Source: an archaeon (GTDB lineage: Archaea; Thermoproteota; Nitrososphaeria; Conexivisphaerales; UBA164). From it: DNA of 8,446 bases. The stretch is from positions 1 to 8,446 of the forward strand of contig JAJZYL010000050.1 in assembly GCA_021798095.1 (NCBI GenBank), read 5' to 3'. Below the pieces are notes generated by a model, which searched no databases, was not told the origin of the DNA, and saw only the letters and a program-made list of their open reading frames with translations. The translations under genes were made by a program, and so were the position numbers. Positions 5,823 to 8,446 of this stretch are shown piece after piece; within the stretch, counting starts at the first letter, position 1; each line of letters starts with the position of its first letter.

Positions 5823-7079
5823 TTATAGGTAAAAGATGGGGACGTGGTAGACCACGGTATTTCCCACCCTTTCCTGGCCAAACTTGTCCATCGTGATCAT
5901 GAGCCCTTTACTGGGCCTGTAAGCATCTATGAAGCTGTGGTAGCTTCTCCCCAGGTTCCCGCCGCCGAGCTTCACTTCAACGGGCAGGACCTCGTCGTTC
6001 ATCAAAAGGACGAAGTCCACTTCCCCCTTACTTGTAGTCCGCCAGTACCTTATGCTTCCGCCCACGTCCAGCAGCTCCCTGAATACGAAGTTCTCCGCAA
6101 TCCTTCCCTGGTCTTCACGGTTGTCAAACGGAACAAAGTTCCCTATGGCTTGGTTGCGCAGGCCCATATCGAAGAAGTAAACCTTGGGCGCCTTCTTCAG
6201 CTCCGTGCTGAGGTTTCTGTAGTAAGGCCTGACCAGCTCTGCTATGAATGTGTTGGTGAGCACGGAGAGGAATCCCTCCGCCTTCGTACGCGCGATTCCG
6301 AGCGCCTGTGCAGCCGATTCGAGGAGGAATATGTTGCCCGCATTGAATGCGGAGAGCCTGACGAAGTCTTCGAACTTCCTGCTGTCGGTTATGCCGAAGT
6401 AGGACGCTATATCGTCCTGTATATATAGCCTGTAGATGTTCCGTAGGATCGCCTCCTTATCCTCCGGGTCCTCCTTCTTGACCACCTCCGGATAGCCTCC
6501 GTAGATGGCGTATTCCTTCCAGAGCTTCAGGAGGTCTTCAGCGAACGCCGGCTCCCCTATCGTTTCGGCCTCACCATGTATAAACTCCATAAGGGACCCG
6601 TGCTTGTCTTCATATATCCTGTATAGGCCTTCATCCTTAGCCTGGACAAATTCTTCGAAGCTCATCGTAAGAAGGTCGAAGACTAGCGCGCGCCCGACAA
6701 GATGCTGCAGCACGTTGGACCTGATCTCCATGGATGAGGAGCCGGAGACGTAGAGCTTGACGCCGTGGCCAAATTCATCGAAGATGAGCTTGAGTTTCTC
6801 GCCTGAGCCGTGCACCCTTTGCACCTCATCCAGGAAAAGGGTGAGCTTTCCTGCGCCCTTGAACCTCCTTACGAAATCCAGCGGGCCATCCTCCAGCTGC
6901 CGGCGGTAAGTAGGGTCTTCCAGGTTGACGAACGGCCTGTCCCCAGCGGTGCCATCAGCTATCTGTTTGAGGAGGGTCGTCTTTCCCGACTGTCGGGGCC
7001 CCCTGATCACTATCATTTCCTTCCATGGTGCGTACTTGGCCAGCGTTTGGCTTAGCTTCCTCTTGAACAGCTTGTCCAT
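5823..7079 (-). CDS. AAA ATPase with C-terminal DUF4143 region
   Basis: This 418-aa protein belongs to the AAA_14/DUF4143 family, common and multi-copy in archaeal and some bacterial genomes. Walker A is GPRQSGKTT (27-35), Walker B is LFLDEVQ (81-87), and a sensor-like YVSGSSS is at 110-116. GGYPEV (194-199) marks the linker to DUF4143. Near the C-terminus, KVYFFDMGLRN (299-309), GEVDFVL (352-358) and PVEVKLGG (366-373) supply D355 and E368-x-K370, the pattern of a PD-(D/E)xK nuclease fold. It may therefore be a nuclease-coupled ATPase; the physiological role of the family is unknown and proposals include selfish or defence functions. The length is full and the motifs intact. The promoter has paired direct repeats around its TATA box, suggesting tight, perhaps autogenous, control. 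No conserved partner gene is adjacent. Confidence 0.92.
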   Translation of the reverse strand: MDKLFKRKLSQTLAKYAPWKEMIVIRGPRQSGKTTLLKQIADGTAGDRPFVNLEDPTYRRQLEDGPLDFVRRFKGAGKLTLFLDEVQRVHGSGEKLKLIFDEFGHGVKLYVSGSSSMEIRSNVLQHLVGRALVFDLLTMSFEEFVQAKDEGLYRIYEDKHGSLMEFIHGEAETIGEPAFAEDLLKLWKEYAIYGGYPEVVKKEDPEDKEAILRNIYRLYIQDDIASYFGITDSRKFEDFVRLSAFNAGNIFLLESAAQALGIARTKAEGFLSVLTNTFIAELVRPYYRNLSTELKKAPKVYFFDMGLRNQAIGNFVPFDNREDQGRIAENFVFRELLDVGGSIRYWRTTSKGEVDFVLLMNDEVLPVEVKLGGGNLGRSYHSFIDAYRPSKGLMITMDKFGQERVGNTVVYHVPIFYL

Positions 7080-7122
7080 TTAACCCTATTATTTTTTATT
7101 ATTTATAAATTTAACCCTATTA
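7078..7122 (-). promoter_or_regulatory. ATPase promoter with two 14-bp direct repeats around the TATA box
   Basis: On the minus strand TAATAGGGTTAAAT occurs twice without mismatch (7122-7109 and 7091-7078), 31 bases apart start to start, about three helical turns. Between them is a palindromic TATA box ATTTATAAAT (7101-7110), centred 26-27 bases before the ATG at 7079. The downstream copy includes the first two bases of the start codon, so a protein bound to both copies would bracket the promoter. Confidence 0.55.
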
Positions 7123-7149
7123 AATTTATTTGCCGCCTCCAGATAACCT

Positions 7150-7314
7150 ATGCATGTCCACCTATCAGGCCCGCTCTGTGGTGGATGCCTTCCATATTGT
7201 GCAGGCTGGCAGGCCTGCCGCAGTAAAGTATCCGTGCGATATCAGATTGCCAGCTTAATTTTGGAGCCCTTGGGTTTAAAGCCGTTAGCTCGATACCTCT
7301 ACTCACTAGGATAG
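7150..7314 (+). CDS. Possible small Cys-rich protein, 54 aa
   Basis: An ATG at 7150 opens 54 codons ending in TAG at 7312-7314. Four cysteines are clustered as C10-x2-C13-x3-C17-x5-C23 (CGGCLPYCAGWQAC), followed by a hydrophobic/basic tail, so zinc or iron-sulfur binding is imaginable. An AT-rich box (AAATTTATTT, about 7122-7131) lies 23-24 bases upstream, close to leaderless spacing. I know no family with this pattern, and a chance frame cannot be excluded. Confidence 0.22.
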   Translation: MHVHLSGPLCGGCLPYCAGWQACRSKVSVRYQIASLILEPLGLKPLARYLYSLG

Positions 7315-7426
7315 GGCCTGTATTCTGAAGGGGGTGTGCTGTTGCTGCCGCTTTGGTTACCACCGACGCCATTTGATATGGCCTTCTTGCCCAGGGGATT
7401 GCCAGCCCCAAAAAAATCCCTAATAC

Positions 7427-7436
7427 CTTTATAAAT
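7427..7436 (+). promoter_or_regulatory. TATA box of the nitroreductase-family gene
   Basis: CTTTATAAAT, preceded by an A-run (7410-7416) that may include the BRE, is centred 33-34 bases before the ATG at 7466. This predicts a short leader of roughly 8-10 bases. Confidence 0.6.
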
Positions 7437-7465
7437 TGCGCCGTCAACAGAGCATCTGATAACAG

Positions 7466-7903
7466 ATGAGCGGTAACCAGGCCGATTGGAACGCATGGAA
7501 TGCGCAGGCCATTATAGAGTTCCGTAGGAACCACGGAAAGGTGGGAGGCAATTTTGAAGGCGCACCACTTCTACTTCTTCATCATATTGGCGCGCGTAGC
7601 GGCAAGCCGCGCATAAATCCGATGATGTACCTCAAGGACGGGGATCGCTACCTGGTCTTCGCTTCAAAGGGGGGATCGGACACCAGCCCTGACTGGTACC
7701 ACAACATCAAGGCACACCCGGATGTCCAGATAGAGGTCGGAGATGAAACGATCGATGTCCGCGCTGAGGAGGTCACTGGCCCTGAGCGCGACAGGCTATA
7801 CGCTCGTCAGGCCTCACTGTATCCCAGCTTCGCTGAATATCAGCGCCGAACCAAGAGGATCATCCCAGTGATCGCGCTGATCCCCCGGGCCGTGCGTAGG
7901 TAG
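7466..7903 (+). CDS. Deazaflavin (F420)-dependent nitroreductase family protein, DDN-like
   Basis: This 145-aa protein has the full DDN/TIGR00026-type split beta-barrel. Signatures are GKVGGNFEGAPLLLLHHIGA (24-43), ARSGKPRINPMMYLKDGDRY (43-62), LVFASKGGSDTSPDWYHNIK (63-82) and AHPDVQIEVGDETIDVRAEE (83-102), with a C-terminal helix and IIPVIALIPRAVRR (132-145). In characterised actinobacterial relatives such proteins bind F420H2 and reduce quinones or nitro compounds; the archaeal substrate is unknown. The first 22 residues form an amphipathic helix, which may contact membrane or quinone, as proposed for Ddn. It has its own promoter and no operon partner in view. With the LLM enzyme it is the second probable F420 user in the window. 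Confidence 0.9.
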   Translation: MSGNQADWNAWNAQAIIEFRRNHGKVGGNFEGAPLLLLHHIGARSGKPRINPMMYLKDGDRYLVFASKGGSDTSPDWYHNIKAHPDVQIEVGDETIDVRAEEVTGPERDRLYARQASLYPSFAEYQRRTKRIIPVIALIPRAVRR

Positions 7904-8281
7904 CCAACATCATCATAACGCATTCCCTACTGGATGAAGATGATAGATTATGATTGTGCTTTCATACTGAACCTTCAGCCCCTGTTGCCAGATCATCAAC
8001 GTCTTTCAGGGAGCCGGCAAGGAAAAGGCCAATGAAGGGGCCCAGGAAGGGCAGCTATAAGGCGAACGCCTCTCCTGAATCTACATCAGAAAATCCAATT
8101 TTGGAGGGCACCTCGATGTGTCCCTTGGGCAGGCGCATGCGAAAATTTACGCCTAAAATGCAAGCAAGCTGGGCATAGTGATATTGGCCGCAGCGGCCCG
8201 TCCGGCCTTCCGTCATGCGCTACCGAGGGCAAAACGAAGAAGGAGCTATTGAGCAATTTAAGGGAGGCCATAATGGCTTAC
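7904..8281. other. Gene-poor region left of the IS200/IS605 element
   Basis: I see no confident gene in this stretch. It holds an interrupted minus-strand frame (8138 to 7962) and a small hairpin GGCCG/CGGCC with a CAG loop (8186-8198). Plus-strand frames (7954-8178, and one crossing the element's left end from 8215) have compositions unlike the real genes and are left out. Confidence 0.5.
7962..8138 (-). pseudogene. Possible small gene interrupted by an in-frame TAG
   Basis: An ATG at 8138 opens 27 codons (MRLPKGHIEVPSKIGFSD then acidic). Then comes a TAG (8057-8055), and the same frame continues for 30 codons to a TGA at 7964-7962. The second part starts with a Gly/Phe-rich hydrophobic segment, LPFLGPFIGLFLAGSLKD, like the membrane segment of small archaeal Gly-rich membrane proteins such as DUF5518, and ends in an acidic tail. 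A hydrophobic segment kept in frame across the stop suggests a recently broken small gene, but no promoter is evident and chance is possible. Confidence 0.22.
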
Positions 8282-8319
8282 GATTATCTGAGCAGAAAGC
8301 CTGCGGCTTAAGCCGTAGG
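8278..8319 (+). mobile_element. Left end of an IS200/IS605-family element (IS608-like layout)
   Basis: TTAC (8278-8281) is the likely target tetranucleotide, so the element would begin at 8282. Eighteen bases later is the guide-like AAAG (8296-8299). It touches a subterminal hairpin with arms CCTGCGGC (8300-8307) and GCCGTAGG (8312-8319) and loop TTAA, with one G-T mispair. TTAC, AAAG and this spacing match the known left end of ISHp608, where single-strand cleavage is set by base pairing between guide and target. The transposase starts 44 bases after the hairpin, and the right end lies outside the window. Confidence 0.65.
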
Positions 8320-8334
8320 ATGAATGCGATATGC

Positions 8335-8342
8335 ATATATAT
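8335..8342 (+). promoter_or_regulatory. TATA box of tnpA
   Basis: ATATATAT is centred 25-26 bases before the ATG at 8364, within the element, again giving leaderless spacing. Confidence 0.5.
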
Positions 8343-8363
8343 GTGGCAGGCATATAATTATAG

Positions 8364-8446
8364 ATGGTATCCCAAAGGTGGAAAAGAAGCAATAAATCTG
8401 TCTATAATGTGGGATACCATTTGATATGGTGCCCAAAATACCGCAG
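8364..8446 (+). CDS. tnpA: IS200/IS605 TnpA transposase, N-terminus (runs off the right edge)
   Basis: From the ATG at 8364 the frame is open to the window edge (27 complete codons). The protein begins MVSQRWKRSNKS and continues VYNVGYHLIWCPKYR. The YHL(I/V)WCPKYR stretch is the strongly conserved first strand of the Y1 HUH transposases of the IS200/IS605 family. The catalytic HUH motif and the tyrosine lie beyond the edge, so activity cannot be judged. TnpA excises and inserts a single-stranded circle at a tetranucleotide target using end hairpins, and the hairpin and TTAC upstream fit this. Whether a tnpB follows cannot be seen. Confidence 0.88.
   Translation, partial: MVSQRWKRSNKSVYNVGYHLIWCPKYR

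Larger units (their letters stand above)
7080..7465. other. Intergenic region between the divergent ATPase and nitroreductase-family genes
   Basis: It contains the ATPase promoter repeats at the left, a 12-bp perfect palindrome GGCAGGCCTGCC (7208-7219), a possible Cys-rich micro-ORF (7150-7314), and the nitroreductase-family promoter at the right. A minus-strand frame is open across most of it but starts inside the neighbouring gene and is judged non-coding. Confidence 0.5.

Noticed and set aside
5844..6428. 194-codon plus-strand frame
   Set aside because: It is antisense to the C-terminal half of the AAA/DUF4143 gene, which has intact nuclease-like motifs.
7208..7219. 12-bp palindrome as a regulator site
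   Set aside because: It is about 130 bases from the ATPase start and more than 200 from the nitroreductase-family promoter, with no second copy, so no role can be argued.
7148..7534. 128-codon minus-strand frame between the ATPase and nitroreductase-family genes
   Set aside because: It starts inside the nitroreductase-family coding region and crosses its TATA box; no domain is recognisable and no promoter is placed for it.
8215..8424. 69-codon plus-strand frame at the right end
   Set aside because: It crosses the TTAC junction, the hairpin and the TnpA start in another frame, so it is a by-product of the insertion sequence end.
1..8446. tRNA, rRNA or CRISPR array
   Set aside because: I found no T-loop/acceptor combination fitting a tRNA, no conserved rRNA stretch and no regularly spaced repeats; the only repeats are promoter-scale.

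Overview
The window looks like about 8.4 kb of an archaeal chromosome. The main reason is promoter style. Archaeal TATA boxes sit about 25-28 bases upstream of the start codons of at least six genes (DUF302, the FAD reductase, the LLM oxidoreductase, the AbrB-like antitoxin, the AAA/DUF4143 ATPase and the transposase), the geometry of leaderless transcripts. Shine-Dalgarno-like sequence is prominent only at an internal operon junction (hemerythrin-DUF488). Base composition is close to half G+C, Ile is often ATA and Arg often AGG, and the gene families are common in archaea. An acidophilic or thermophilic lineage such as Thermoplasmata is possible, but I cannot fix the lineage from this sequence.

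Region 1 (1-4450) holds redox genes. On the minus strand, in transcription order, are an F420-dependent luciferase-like (LLM) oxidoreductase (2941 to 1976), a BphA4-type NAD(P)H:ferredoxin/rubredoxin reductase with a TTG start (1852 to 557), possibly a tiny coupled membrane ORF (550 to 338), and the first 92 codons of a DUF302 protein (278 to beyond the left edge). Divergently on the plus strand is a two-gene operon of a hemerythrin HHE protein and a DUF488 protein whose stop and start overlap as TTGA. The two sets share a 330-base intergenic region with a promoter facing each way. The cluster would suit oxygen, nitrosative or other redox-stress metabolism, but that is inference.

Region 2 (4450-7140) looks accessory. 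It contains a small decayed-looking His/Trp-rich reading frame, a VapBC-type toxin-antitoxin pair (AbrB-like antitoxin and PIN toxin on the minus strand) with a 7-bp inverted repeat around its TATA box, a structured gene-poor stretch with a terminator-like hairpin, and a AAA ATPase with a C-terminal DUF4143 region. The promoter of that ATPase has two perfect 14-bp direct repeats on either side of its TATA box.

Region 3 (7140-8446) contains a DDN-type F420H2-dependent nitroreductase-family gene, a gene-poor stretch with another interrupted small frame, and at the right edge the left end of an IS200/IS605 element. The element shows the layout known from IS608: TTAC target, AAAG guide, subterminal hairpin, then the start of a TnpA Y1 transposase that runs off the window.

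Two separate F420-type enzymes (LLM and DDN families) suggest that the host uses deazaflavin cofactor. I did not find an obviously new multi-gene system. The most useful leads are the promoter repeat architectures, the IS left end, and several short reading frames with coding-like content or interrupting stops.
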